Positions 9,994 to 20,058 of a stretch of DNA of 64,000 bases are shown here, one piece after another (positions within the stretch are counted from its first letter, which is position 1; each line of letters starts with the position of its first letter). Source of the stretch: Bradyrhizobium lupini (GTDB taxonomy: Bacteria; Pseudomonadota; Alphaproteobacteria; Rhizobiales; Xanthobacteraceae); the NCBI RefSeq assembly GCF_040939785.1, contig NZ_CP162553.1:2418001-2482000 (forward strand), in the 5' to 3' direction. Made by a program: the position numbers and the translations under genes. Under the pieces are notes generated by a model. The model saw only the letters and a program-made list of their open reading frames with translations, was not told where the DNA came from and made no database searches.

Positions 9994-10419
9994 ATGCGTC
10001 GGCGCTTTAAGCATGTCATCTTCGCAGCCATAGCGGCGCTGTTGTTGCGGTCGTCGCATCCCCTGCTCGAGCAAAACGATCCCAAGGCGCCAAAAACCTA
10101 CTATTTTTCCTCCAGCGATCGCTTTGGCGAGACGACTGGCGAGCAGCTATATATTAATGTGTGCCGCGGTTGCCACATGATCGATGCGATGGGGGCGAGC
10201 GGTGCCGCCAGCTATCCGTCGCTAGTCGCCAACCGCAATCTCGACGCGAGCTTTTATGCGATCGATGTCGTCCTCAACGGCCGCCGCGGTATGCCCTCCT
10301 TCGGCGGAATGATGGACGACGACCAGATCGCGGCAGTCGTGAACTACCTCCGCACCCATTTCGGAAACAGCTACTCTGATGCAGTCATGGCAAGTGACGT
10401 GCAAGCGGCGCGAAGGTGA
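9994..10419 (+). CDS. Periplasmic c-type cytochrome, partner of the amine oxidase
   Basis: A 141-residue protein with an N-terminal hydrophobic signal (VIFAAIAALLLRS) and one covalent haem site, CRGCH at 57-61. The likely sixth ligand is Met100 in GMPSFG, followed by the usual C-terminal helix (DDDQIAAVVNYLRTHFG). This is a class I cytochrome c. Its ATG lies eight bases downstream of the flavoenzyme stop, so the two genes are almost certainly co-transcribed. Known two-gene amine dehydrogenase pairs suggest it takes electrons from the reduced flavin and passes them to the respiratory chain. An earlier ATG overlapping the oxidase stop is in another frame that soon stops, so 9994 is the start. 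Confidence 0.85.
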   Translation: MRRRFKHVIFAAIAALLLRSSHPLLEQNDPKAPKTYYFSSSDRFGETTGEQLYINVCRGCHMIDAMGASGAASYPSLVANRNLDASFYAIDVVLNGRRGMPSFGGMMDDDQIAAVVNYLRTHFGNSYSDAVMASDVQAARR

Positions 10420-11511
10420 GGCGGAAAGAGAACGATAAAGCGACGTTCTCCCGCTCGCGGGTACTGAGAGGGCTAGCCGTCAGAGACCAGTCGACCAGAT
10501 TCGGGAGCGGATTGTGGCTGCTTCTTGCAAACCGTCATTCGGCTCACACGGCCCCCTCTGGAACCTTCGCTAGAATCCAGGGCCCAGTTTTGCGCAGGAC
10601 GTAAGTCGGGCAGACCATTCAGAAGCACCGGCCACTACGACGTTCACTATGGGGGGCTGGGGTTCCAACGTCTTCATAGCCGAGTGGCGGACCAACTACG
10701 CCGCGGCTGTTGGCTAGTCTGCTCCGGGAACCTTGAGCCAGAGTGAAAGCCTTGCAGCTATGATCGCCGTGGGAGGAGCAAGGCCATTAAACCTCGAAAT
10801 TCTCGAATCTGTAGATCCCCCGTCGCCTTTACAGCAGGCGGGATATCAGATTTCAGTTGCGGAGATCCGCCGCACCTTCGGAATCTGCGGCACGACGCGT
10901 CGGCTGGATAAAATATAATAGCCGCCGACGGACAGCACGGGATTGAAGCAGATCGAACACAACAGCAAGTTGAAGAAGCTGTGGGAACTGCGCCTCCGGA
11001 AGGAGTGCTGAGGACGAGTCCGCCGAATTCATGGACCGCGCTCTGAGGCTTCATCCTCACGGGATTTCGAGATGGTCTTCGAAGGACTGCAGCAGTCTCT
11101 CGGCGGCAGCTTGAAACGCCGAACAACGTCAGCAGAGCTATAAAGCCGACGAGCCGAGAAGGTGGAAAGGTTCTTTCCTATACCGATCCTCGCCTGCGCA
11201 TACGTGTGGTCGGTTCCGGTTTATGAAAAGGCCCTCCTTTCCCCATCTGCGGGATGTTAGTGAGAGAGGCCGAACCACGGAAGCGCAAGCTGGTCCACAA
11301 GGGCCGCAAGGTGCGCCTTTGAGCGACCGCCCCCATCCGGGGCGGTCGCTGCCGAACCGTGACCGTGACGAATGCTGCGGATATGCTGGCAAGCTTTCAG
11401 TCGCGGGAAGCCTCATTGCAGGGACCACGACTCCGTGAGCCTACGGCGTGACGTTCAGTCGCCTCAATCGGACTGCCGCTCCAACTCGTCAATTCCGCAA
11501 GAATTCGAGCC
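10420..11511. other. No supported gene; contains a strong hairpin
   Basis: About 1.1 kb between the cytochrome and the convergent amidohydrolase. Short frames only. A 22-codon plus-strand frame (11254-11322) rich in Lys and Arg ends immediately at the hairpin at 11322-11350 and may be the tail of a lost gene. Nothing else was recognised. Confidence 0.45.
11322..11350 (+). terminator. Perfect 12-bp GC hairpin, possible terminator
   Basis: agcgaccgcccc (11322-11333) and ggggcggtcgct (11339-11350) are perfect complements around a 5-base loop. There is no T-run afterwards, so it is not a canonical rho-independent terminator. It lies between convergent genes and right at the stop of a small Lys/Arg-rich frame. 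Confidence 0.4.
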
Positions 11512-14500
11512 TTAATCCGTGCAGCGAAACCGCGGCATCGCCGTACAGCAGCAACATGCCCTGCTGTTTTCAACGAATTCCTGCCCGTGCCACCAGAAAC
11601 GCGCGTCATTCACGCTGGTCCGAACTGGCGGCAAAATCGTGTTACTTCCGTGCTGGTGAACTTGCGTTGCAACGAAGGGCGCGAGCAGATCCTCGATGCT
11701 CGAAACCTCACCGTTCTTGACCACACGCCTGACATTTGCGGCATCCTCGATATGCAGCAGCGGATTTCCATCGACGAGGACGATGTCGGCAAGGGCCCCC
11801 TTGGCAATCGTCCCCAAGGGTTGGCCCAGAAATTCGCCAGGATAGCGGGTTGCCGTCAACAGCGCTTCATATGGACTCACACCATAGCGAACCATCGCCT
11901 GCAGATTGAGATGTAAGCTGATGGCAGGGAAATCGATCGGTGCGTCGGTCCCAGTGATGATTCGGGCGCCATCGCGCAACAGCCTCTTGACTTGCGCGAC
12001 ATTGCGTTCGAGTTCGGCCATCGTGGTCAGCCCATTTGGACCTGCCATCAGTCTAGCACGTTCTTTGAGTCGCGCATACTCCCACGCGGGATAAAACGTT
12101 TTAATCCGGACGTCATCGATCCACGAACGATTCTCGCCCAGCAATGCGTTTGCGGTGAAGATGGTCGGCGTACACGCGATGCCGCTCTGCACGAATATCT
12201 CGATGACGTCCTGATAGGCGACTCCCAATCGACTCATGGTTCGCGAGTAACCGAGCCGGCTGGTGGCGCCAAGATGCTCCATCCCGTCGGCGCCGAAAGC
12301 CGCGGCGGGATACTGGTAGTGCGACGTGACATGCAGACCGCGGGCATGCGCCCAGGCAATGACATCGCGTTGCGTCTCGGGCGCCAATCGGACATAGGTT
12401 TTGACGAGATCGTACGACAAGGCTTCCGCGCGTTGCAACTCGAGGGCGATCTGTCCCTGCTCGGTGACCGGGCGCATGAAATTGTAGAATATCCTGGACC
12501 CGTCGATCGCCTCCCCCGTCGCAAAATGACGCGGACCCACCCGTGCCCCGGAGTCGATGGATTCCCTGTCCTCCACCATGTGATAAGCGGGCGAGCCGAC
12601 GGAGCGGGTCGTCGTGATCCCCAGAGAAAGCCACAACCGGCCTTGCCGGTCGCCATATGAATAGCCCTGCATTTGGCGATGGGTGTGCATGTCCATCAAC
12701 CCAGGCATGGCTGTGGACCGAGGAGCATCGACGATTTTGGCGTCGCCATAAGCATCGCCGCTCTGGGACACAATACCGGTGATCTTGTTGCAGTCGATGA
12801 GGATGTCGACATTCTCCCGAAGGTCCGGACTGCGGCCATCCCATAAGCGTGCGACGCGGAGTACTGTCCGGCCCGCGGGTTTGGCCATTGCCCAATGCAA
12901 CGAAAGCGGCACGCTTTGCGGCTCTCCCCCGTCGGCCGCAAGCAACCGCAAACTTCCATTACATAGATAAAGCAAGGTTTTGGAGTCACCGCTCCACGTC
13001 GGCGCGTCCGTAACCTCCGCATTGATCACACGTGGCGGGCCGGTCAGCCTGCATCGGGCATTGACCGGAGCGATCCACAGCAGACTGGCCAGCACGAAAG
13101 CGACCTTCGTCCCGTCAGGTGACCACACAGGTCCGTCGTCGCCGCGCGTACTGAGTGATCGGTGTGGAAGAGCGGACTGGTATTCGACCTCACCGGTTAT
13201 CCGATCGACGGTCAGGATTTCACTCAGCCCCTCTCGATAGCTAGTAGAGTAAGGTTTGAATGCTGCAAGGGCGATTGTCCGCCCATCAGGCCCCCAACTT
13301 GGCCTGCCCGGTTCCCATAAAGGACCATAGACTTTCTGAACAGTGCCGCTCTCGATCTCAATCGTATAAAGGTTGCCGGCCTGATCCAAAAAAGCGATCA
13401 ATCTGCCGTCCTGCGACCATGAACCGGATAACGCAGCATCGGACAAGTGTGTGAGTTGGCGATCCTCGCCGGTGCGCAGGTCGCGCAACCAGATATCTAG
13501 CTTGCCGCCGCGGTCACTTGAATAAGACAGCCAGTGCCCGTCAGGCGACCATGCCGGATCGGATTTATGGAATCCGTCGCCGCAAACGCGGCGCGGCCGG
13601 TCTCCTATCGTCATCGTCCAGATATCGTTGAGAGCGCGGAACGCGATATTGCGGGCATCGGGCGACAAGGCCGGGCTGCCGATTCCGAGGACCGGGCGTG
13701 ATGCGACCGAATCGAAGTCCCGGCGCACTTTCTTGTACTTCGGCTTGACGATTGGAAGCTGCGCGGAGAACTCAATAACGGAAGACTGCATGGTTTTCAG
13801 GGCGCGCCGCTGGATCTTGCCCCCCGACGTGTATACGAACTCGCCAGTCGGCAACCACGACGCCCGAAAAGGAAAAATGTCTTCGCCTTGCACGATAATA
13901 CCGCGGGGCCCATGCAACTGCGCCGCCCCCTTGTTCAGGATAAGGTAGATGAGATCCCCGTCGGGAGACCAGGAGGGAGCGTGGATCTCCTTTTGTTTGA
14001 GAATGTCTGTTGAGCTGTGAACGGAGACAAGAGTGGTCCGGTTACCCAACTCGTCCATCACCTCCAGTAATGACCGGTTGGTGACGAACGCAATCGTTCG
14101 TCCGTCTGGGGACCAGGCCGGGTCGGTCTCCTCGCTCGCGGAATCAACCAACGATTCCACCGCGCCCGTATCCCGGTCAAAAGCGTAGATGCCGTAGCCC
14201 ATGCCGCGATCCGACGAGAATGCGATGCGTCGACCATCCGGAGAGTAGCTTGGCTCACGATGATCGTGCGGACCACGCGTAAGCTGCCTCAACGCGGTCC
14301 CATCGGCAGAGATTGTCCAGAGATGCCAGTTTCCGTCGCGATAGCACTGAAAAACGATCTCCTTCCCGTCTGGACACCAGTGCGGTTGCGCGACCTCGCC
14401 GAAATCATCAGTCAACCGCCGCGCGACGCCGCCCTCGATGCCAACAAGCCAGAGGCTCCCGGCCAGGTCGAATGCGATCTTACGCCCGTCCGGCGAAACG

Positions 14501-14658
14501 GCAGCAGAGATGTTCGTTCCCTCGGCAACGGTCGCGTAGTGTTCGGCCCTAGAATGGAACGTGGGGACTAGAGAAGCGCCATAAGGGGCCAGCATCGCAC
14601 CGCCCCCCATCAACAATAATTTACGACGACTGATAGCGCGCCGCGAGTTTATCGTCAT
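11512..14658 (-). CDS. Tat-exported amidohydrolase with TolB-like beta-propeller repeats
   Basis: A 1048-residue, two-part enzyme. A twin-arginine signal (SRRKLLLMGGGAM) at the N-terminus predicts periplasmic export. The first ~600 residues hold about nine PD40/TolB-type repeats (for example AWSPDGRTIAF and SYSPDGRRIAF), forming a beta-propeller. The rest is an amidohydrolase barrel with its metal ligands in order: the HTH pair in DMHTHR (about residue 656), a possible bridging lysine in VKTYVR, His in TSHYQYP, His in MEHLG, and Asp in GTDAP (about 904). It probably hydrolyses an amide, cyclic amide or peptide-like bond. Similar fused proteins are annotated as Xaa-Pro dipeptidase-like or generic amidohydrolases. 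The start has an AGGAAGAAGG ribosome site. It looks complete and faces the oxidase-cytochrome pair. Confidence 0.85.
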   Translation of the reverse strand: MTINSRRAISRRKLLLMGGGAMLAPYGASLVPTFHSRAEHYATVAEGTNISAAVSPDGRKIAFDLAGSLWLVGIEGGVARRLTDDFGEVAQPHWCPDGKEIVFQCYRDGNWHLWTISADGTALRQLTRGPHDHREPSYSPDGRRIAFSSDRGMGYGIYAFDRDTGAVESLVDSASEETDPAWSPDGRTIAFVTNRSLLEVMDELGNRTTLVSVHSSTDILKQKEIHAPSWSPDGDLIYLILNKGAAQLHGPRGIIVQGEDIFPFRASWLPTGEFVYTSGGKIQRRALKTMQSSVIEFSAQLPIVKPKYKKVRRDFDSVASRPVLGIGSPALSPDARNIAFRALNDIWTMTIGDRPRRVCGDGFHKSDPAWSPDGHWLSYSSDRGGKLDIWLRDLRTGEDRQLTHLSDAALSGSWSQDGRLIAFLDQAGNLYTIEIESGTVQKVYGPLWEPGRPSWGPDGRTIALAAFKPYSTSYREGLSEILTVDRITGEVEYQSALPHRSLSTRGDDGPVWSPDGTKVAFVLASLLWIAPVNARCRLTGPPRVINAEVTDAPTWSGDSKTLLYLCNGSLRLLAADGGEPQSVPLSLHWAMAKPAGRTVLRVARLWDGRSPDLRENVDILIDCNKITGIVSQSGDAYGDAKIVDAPRSTAMPGLMDMHTHRQMQGYSYGDRQGRLWLSLGITTTRSVGSPAYHMVEDRESIDSGARVGPRHFATGEAIDGSRIFYNFMRPVTEQGQIALELQRAEALSYDLVKTYVRLAPETQRDVIAWAHARGLHVTSHYQYPAAAFGADGMEHLGATSRLGYSRTMSRLGVAYQDVIEIFVQSGIACTPTIFTANALLGENRSWIDDVRIKTFYPAWEYARLKERARLMAGPNGLTTMAELERNVAQVKRLLRDGARIITGTDAPIDFPAISLHLNLQAMVRYGVSPYEALLTATRYPGEFLGQPLGTIAKGALADIVLVDGNPLLHIEDAANVRRVVKNGEVSSIEDLLAPFVATQVHQHGSNTILPPVRTSVNDARFWWHGQEFVENSRACCCCTAMPRFRCTD

Positions 14659-15613
14659 TACACAACAACCTTCTTCCTGGTGTGCCGTTCTATCGTGGCT
14701 TTGAATGGACTACTGCGCCCCAAGAGCTTTAGTCGTTCGGCATCAACGAAGACGGGAGGCAGCCACATCTCTCGGAGCTTTCGCCCCTGATGACATTCGA
14801 TGGCTGGGGCGGCTCCAAGAAGCACCCGTATTGCTCACGCTGCTCTTCGGCAAAATACCACCGCTTCCGATCAGGTGAGCGCGAAACAATTGGCCAAGTG
14901 CTCTGGGCTCCTCTGGCATAGAACTTCTCCTGCGTTTGTTGCGCCCAGGCCAAGCAGATATCGGGCCAGTCCACTTCCCAATGACGCTGCCGGACGTTTT
15001 CTATAGAATGTCAGCCTCTCTAAATACCAGGATCCCCCAAACGTTATGACAACAGGTCGCCAGGCCTCGCCAACGCGCGCACTCGTCCAACGCATCAGTT
15101 CAGCGTCATACGTGTCACCCAAGCCTGCGTGTTCGCTCCCCCTGTTGGCACCACGTAGTTGCTTAACGGTTACGTGGCCGTCATCCCTTGCCTGCCTGTT
15201 GCAGATCCATGGCGACGCGCACAATTAGCCGTCAGTCAACTACCGACCGAAACAGTTGATACAAGACACAGCAATATGCGATGCGCTTGTTGCGACTATC
15301 GGTTGCCGGGACAACCTGCCCGTAAGGAGGCCCCTTCCTGATGGCCATAGAGCGGCGACTTCGACCGATTGGGCGAAACTGGCCGCACTCACGAAAGAGG
15401 TTAGGACGCTTTGGAATGGGACCACGCCGTAAGATGATCATCGCTGCAGGTGAATCGCTGCACGCAGGCCGCTGTAACGGCGGCAGGGGCCACCGGGTCC
15501 TTAGTTTCGCCGACCGCCGAAGCGCACTGATAATGCCCCCAATTTGGAGATGCTGGTCCAGTGTCTAGCAAGCTCACCCGCGATGAAAAAAACACGCAAA
15601 GATTTGCACTCGG
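14659..15613. other. No supported gene
   Basis: About 950 bp upstream of the amidohydrolase. Short frames on both strands, none with a recognisable motif. It must hold the amidohydrolase promoter (reverse strand), but no convincing -35/-10 or sigma-54 site was found. Confidence 0.4.
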
Positions 15614-15652
15614 GTGAAGAGCAGAGCACAATTTCACATTCCTGGACAGAAA

Positions 15653-15868
15653 ATGAAGTTGGGTGAAATTCCTTCGCGCATCCCTGCGGCGGGCAGGGTC
15701 CTTCTTGGCAGGAATCGCCAAGGCACCTGGGTTGCTCGCGACCAGAATGGCAGTTTTGGCGGAGTGTTCGTGAACCGCGCCCAAGCATTAAAATACGCGC
15801 GCAGCATTGGTCAAGTTTCAGGAGGTATTGTCGAGCTGGCGGAAGAGATCGAGCTCGACATCTTCTAA
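15653..15868 (+). CDS. Small conserved-looking hypothetical protein
   Basis: A 71-residue protein from the ATG at 15653; a GTG at 15614 would add 13 residues. Its core reads GRNRQGTWVARDQNGSFGGV followed by FVNRAQALKYA, and it ends with an acidic tail (VELAEEIELDIF). The alternation of Gly-Trp-Val and NRAxALxYA looks like small uncharacterised alpha-beta proteins seen in rhizobia, and composition suggests real coding. No function is known to me. It stands alone, upstream of an IS3 element. Confidence 0.55.
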   Translation: MKLGEIPSRIPAAGRVLLGRNRQGTWVARDQNGSFGGVFVNRAQALKYARSIGQVSGGIVELAEEIELDIF

Positions 15869-16114
15869 TCCTTCAACCCGTTTGCGCTCATAACGATTTG
15901 AGTCCGGTCCGACGAGAAACAAAGTGTGCCTAGGGTTTGGCCATGTTGAACGCTTTGGCCGATGAAGAGAACCGCGGCATGAGAGGTTTTAGCGAAGAGC
16001 AGCTCCTATCGGGAGCTTGAGGCCGGCGTTTCGGTTGCCGATCTGTGCGGCTGACCTTGCCCGTTGGGCTTAATCCACTTTGAAGTTCGTCTGGCCCAAG
16101 ACGAGGACCAGAGC

Positions 16115-16441
16115 ATGGAGCGCAAGCGGTTTACGGAAGAACAGATCATGGGGATTTTGAAGGAGCACGAGACCGGGGTCTCGGTCGCCGATCTCTGCCG
16201 CAAGCATGGTGTTAGCGATGCCAGTATCTACAAATGGAAGGCTAAACTCGGTGGGATGCACATCTCCGAGGCCAAGCGGCTGCGGTCGCTCGAGGACGAG
16301 AACACGAAGCTCGAGCGGCTGCTGGCTGACGCCACGCTTGATAATGCAGCGCTGGAGGATCTCTTGGGAAAGAAGTGGCGACGCCCGCGGGGAAGCGGAA
16401 AGCTGTCGCCCATCTGGTGGATGCCCAAGGCGGGCGCGTAA
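16115..16441 (+). CDS. IS3 family OrfA
   Basis: From the ATG at 16115 it reads MERKRFTEEQIMGILKEHE, an HTH (VSVADLCRKHGVSDASIYKW), then the leucine-zipper EAKRLRSLEDENTKLERLL and LEDLLGKKW. This is a full-length OrfA of the IS407 group, which binds the element ends and supplies the N-terminus of the OrfAB transposase. The frame runs on past the usual end to 16441, overlapping orfB. OrfA is intact, but orfB is broken, so the element cannot move itself. Confidence 0.85.
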   Translation: MERKRFTEEQIMGILKEHETGVSVADLCRKHGVSDASIYKWKAKLGGMHISEAKRLRSLEDENTKLERLLADATLDNAALEDLLGKKWRRPRGSGKLSPIWWMPKAGA

Positions 16442-17012
16442 GGCCATCGGCTGCTGCCGCATGAAGATATCAGACGACCCGGGCTGACGATGCGAGCATT
16501 CGCCAGCGCATGAGGGTGATTACCAGGAGCGCCGCCGCTTCGGCTATCGGCGGCTGCATGTTCTGCTCAGGCGGGAGGGGTATCTGGTCAACCATAAGAA
16601 GCTCTTCTCTTTCGGGAAGAGAAGCTGACGGTGCGCCGCCGCGGCGACCGCAAGCGGGCGATCGGGACCAGGGCGCCGATGCTGATTCCGATGATGCCGA
16701 ACGACCGGTGGTCACTCGACTTTGTGTCGGACCAACTGACCTGCGGCCGCCGCTTCTGCATCCTGACCGTCGTCGATGATTGTACCCGCGAGTGCCTGGC
16801 ACTGGTGGCCGACACCTCGCTCTCCGGCATCCGCGTGGCGCGGGAACTGGACCGGCTGATGATCGAGCGTGGCAACCTCAGCATGGGTCAGCGACAACGG
16901 CAGCGAGCTCACCAGCCACGCCATTCTGGCATAAGCAGACCAGAGCGGTCGCGTGGCAGTACATCGCACCGGGCAAGCCATGCAGAACGCCTTCATCGAG
17001 AGCTTCATGTAT
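16374..17012 (+). pseudogene. IS3 family OrfB, 5' part (frameshifted and interrupted)
   Basis: Frames stitched together read an OrfB: GTG at 16374 (VATPAGKRKAVAHLVDA), [29 protein letters not shown], then DFVSDQLTCGRRF, with the second catalytic region (VSDNGSE) reached only after a frameshift near 16885. At least three frameshifts are present. At about 17012, right after GKPMQNAFIESF (carrying the catalytic Glu), the gene is cut by an IS110 element and resumes at 18331. Confidence 0.85.
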
Positions 17013-18330
17013 AGACGCCCCGCGGGCGCAAGAGATTTCGACAGCGTTTTGGAGATCGGTCGGGTGCGTTCATGTATACGGCCTGTCATTGCGACCGATA
17101 ACTTGGCCGCTGGCCCTGATGGCGATCGCGGATCGAGGCCTCATCAACGGGTCGCGCTTGTTGCGCTTAAAGCTCTTCGGGCTTTCTCGATCCCCAGCGC
17201 CGCCGGTTTCCATCATGCTGCCGTTTGCCCTCACATCTTAAAGTGGCCAGCCTGCTAAGCAGTTCATCCAGCAGCCTTAGCCCGATAGAACTCACCGGTC
17301 GTCATCATCGCCCAGATGATCCGAGCCAACTTGTTGGCGACGGCGATAGCGACGACCATGGGCCGACGCCGTTCGAGCAGATCTTCGATCCAGCCACCTC
17401 CGACGCGGGACCGTGCCTTTGGATACCGAACGACGTTGCGCGCCCCGATGACAAGCAAGTGCCGGAGATAGGAACGCCCTGCTATGCGGCCGAGCCGGTC
17501 CTTCCCGACGGTGGAATTCTGCTTAGGCGTCAGGCCCAGCCAAGCCGCGAATCCTTGCCCGGAGCGGAACATGGTCGGGTCCGGCACCGTCGCGGCGACG
17601 GCCGTGGCCGTTATGGGACCAACGCCGGGAATCGAGGACGGCAGCCTCGCCATCGGATTTACTCTCTGGATCTGAGCCAGCTCACGCTCGATAACGTCGA
17701 CCTGCCGGTCCAATTCCTTCAGTTGGTTCACAGGAACAGCCAGGGACATACGGGCAGTGGCAGGTAGCGCGAGTTCCTCGTCATCCAACAAATCCACTAG
17801 ACCATCCACCCTTTGCCGGCCCTGTCCAACAATGATTCCGAACTCCGCAAAGTGAGCTCGAATAGCGCAGGCCGTCATGGTTCTCTGGCCGACCAGCAGG
17901 CCTCTTGCACGGTGAACCATCAAGAAGCCTTGGTTCTCAACGCTTTTGATGGGAACAAACCTCATATTCGGGCGGCTAACTGCTTCACAGATTGCGGCGG
18001 CATCAGCGGCATCGTTCTTTGCTCCCCGCCGCACATAGGGCTTCACATATGCTGGCGGTATTAATCTCACATCATGTCCAAACCGTTGAATCTCGCGCGC
18101 CCAGTAAGGGCGGTGGCGCAAGCCTCTATCCCAACCAGGCGGGGCCGCGATCTCACCGCGCCGGAGGCGTTGGCGGCTGGTCACTCGACCTTGAGCGTCA
18201 ACCGCATGAACGTGAAATACGTGCTTCGCGATATCCAAGCCAATTGTCACGGGTTCCATGATGATTGCTCCTGTTAAGACAGATATCGCCAGCATAGCGC
18301 CGGCGCCGAGGGAGCGGGGCCGTCTTCCCC
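17012..18330 (-). mobile_element. IS110 family element inserted in IS3 orfB
   Basis: The IS3 orfB reading ends at about 17012 and picks up again at about 18331, so the roughly 1.3 kb between them is the inserted element. It carries one IS110 transposase gene on the reverse strand and short non-coding ends. IS110 elements make no clear terminal repeats, so the limits are set only by the interruption. Confidence 0.75.
17264..18259 (-). pseudogene. IS110 family transposase with lost catalytic Glu
   Basis: From the ATG at 18259 (GGAG eight bases before) it reads GLDIAKHVFHVHAVD with the first catalytic Asp, NDAADAAAICEAV with the last two, and a C-terminal transposase_20 region (SIPGVGPITATA, GFAAWLGLTPKQNS, GRSYLRHLLVIGA). 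The frame is open throughout. However the segment expected to read VGMEACATAHYWARE instead reads PGWDRGLRHRPYWARE: a small deletion, then a compensating frameshift, moves about ten residues out of frame and removes the DEDD glutamate. The family normally uses a RuvC-like DEDD site, so this copy should be inactive despite its open frame. Confidence 0.8.
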
Positions 18331-18612
18331 ATCAACGGTCGGCTGCGGGTTGAGCTGTTGAACGAGACGTTGTTCACGTCACTGGCACAAGCCCGCGTCG
18401 CGCTTGGATGCTGGCGCGCCGACTACAACGATACGCGACCGCACTCGCAGCTCGGATGGAGAACCCCGTCCGAGTTCGCGATGACCTGCCACCCGCGCCG
18501 GGATCTGGCGCTGCGCTATGCCGAAGGCTCCGCGCCAGCTCCCGTCGCTCCCACCGCCCAACACGGCAAATCCAGTGACGTGCCCCCGCCAAATGAGGCC
18601 AGTTTGAACTGA
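18331..18612 (+). pseudogene. IS3 family OrfB, 3' part
   Basis: This continues the orfB interrupted at 17012. It reads [20 protein letters not shown], then RADYNDTRPHSQLGWRTPSE and a proline-rich end at 18612. It carries no catalytic residue by itself. It belongs with 16115-17012 and marks the right end of that IS3. Confidence 0.85.
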
Positions 18613-18653
18613 ATTTTCCAATATCATCCCCTGACGGGGACGAGGAGAGTTCC

Positions 18654-18919
18654 ATGAAAGATCGAAGTTTTCAGAGGCGCAGATCGCATTTGTTTTGAAG
18701 CAAGCTGAAGATGGCTCGGCAGTGGCAGAGGTCTGCCCTAAGGCCGGGATTGACAAGGCGACGTTCTACAATTGGCGCAAGAAGTATGCTGGCCTGTTGC
18801 CCTCAGAGATGAAGCGGCTGCTTCAGCTCGAGGAAGAGAACAGCAAGCTGAAGCGGATTGTCGCCGACCTGTCGTTGGACAAGGCCATGCTTCAGGATGT
18901 GCTCTCAAAAAAGCTCTGA
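18654..18919 (+). pseudogene. IS3 OrfA with early frameshift
   Basis: The ATG at 18654 is followed by an A run that is one base short, so the first frame stops within 15 codons. The correct frame then reads FSEAQIAFVLKQAEDG, an HTH (VAEVCPKAGIDKATFYNW), and the zipper LLQLEEENSKLKRIVADL ending LSKKL at 18919. The only damage is the missing A. Confidence 0.8.
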
Positions 18920-19784
18920 GGCCTGGCCGCAAGCGCGAGCTTGTCGACAAGGTGCGAAGTGACTGGAAGGTGTCAGTCAGGCGGGCCTGCTCCACGCTTC
19001 GGGTTGATCGCGCTCTTTACGTCTACAAGTCGAAGCGCGGCGACCAGGCCGCTCTCAAACACCGGATCAAGGACATCTGCGCGACGCGCGTGAGATACGG
19101 CTATCGACGCATTCATGTGCTGCTGCAACGGGAGGGCTGGGCCGTTAACGTCAAACGGGTCTATCGCCTGTACCGGGAATTGAGCCTGCAATTACGCAAC
19201 AAACCGCCCAAGCGCCGCGTCAAGGCCAAGCTGCGAGAAGATCGAACCGATGCCAAACAGATCAACGAGACCTGGGCCATGGACTTCGTTCACGACCAGC
19301 TGGCCACCGGCCGCAAACTCCGCGTGCTGACGATTGTCGACATCTTCAGCCGCTTCTCGCCGGCGGTCGATCCGCGGTTCAGCTATCGAGGCGAGGACGT
19401 TGTGCTGACTCTGGAGCGCATCTGCAAAACCGTCGGTTACCCGAAGAGCATTCGTGTGGATCAGGGATCGGAGTTCATCTCCCGCTCGACATCTGGGCTT
19501 ATCAAAGCGGCGTTGTGCTCGACTTCTCACGTCCCGGCAAGCCGACGGACAATAGCTTCATCGAATCCTTCAACGGCAAGTTCAGAACCGAATGCCTGAA
19601 CACGCACTGGTTCCTGAGCCTTGACGACGCCCGGCAGAAAATGGAGGATTGGCGTAGAGACTACAACGAAATCCGGCCCCATAGCGCGATCGGCAACAAG
19701 GCGCCGATATCGCTGTTGAATGGCTCATCGGCGCCCCGCCGGCATGAGCTAAACCCCGGAAACTTCCAGCATCAGCTGGCCTAG
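18899..19784 (+). pseudogene. IS3 OrfB with 4-base deletion
   Basis: It reads ALKKALRPGRKRELVDKVR, YGYRRIHVLLQREGW, ETWAMDFVHDQLATGRKL (first Asp) and RVDQGSEFISR (second Asp). At about 19489 four bases are missing compared with the expected coding (FISRDLDIWAYQ), and the frame breaks. The correct frame resumes with VVLDFSRPGKPTDNSFIESF (catalytic Glu) and ends at 19784. The same deletion is present in the inverted copy near 35020, so it predates the duplication or spread. Confidence 0.85.
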
Positions 19785-19853
19785 TTTTGGGGAGCACTTC
19801 ACAAACGGCCAGGGCGAATTCAGAACTGGATAAAACCTGGGGGCAAGGTCAGG

Positions 19854-20058
19854 AGATCTGGATGATCGAAGCCAACGCTACCGCCGAGCGCGCTTTCGAA
19901 AACCTTCATCGACAGCTAGGCGATGGATGTCATCAGCCTCGATGGTGATGCTCATCCGCTATACGGTGGGCGCGATTGCGGATCTGCACGGCCAGCTCAT
20001 CGTGGCATTGCTGCACCGGTCCCTGGCGTGGCCACAAGTGATGCCCCGTATCCCGGAC
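19854..20058. other. No supported gene
   Basis: A short gap between the IS3 right end and the IS30 remnant. No feature recognised. Confidence 0.4.

Larger units (their letters stand above)
18613..19853 (+). mobile_element. Second, decayed IS3 element
   Basis: A whole IS3 (IS407-like) element follows directly after the previous one. It carries orfA (18654-18919) and orfB (18899-19784), both damaged. The right end, ending in a tgaccttgccccca-type inverted repeat near 19853, is also the end of the second, inverted copy at 34656-35290. Confidence 0.75.
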
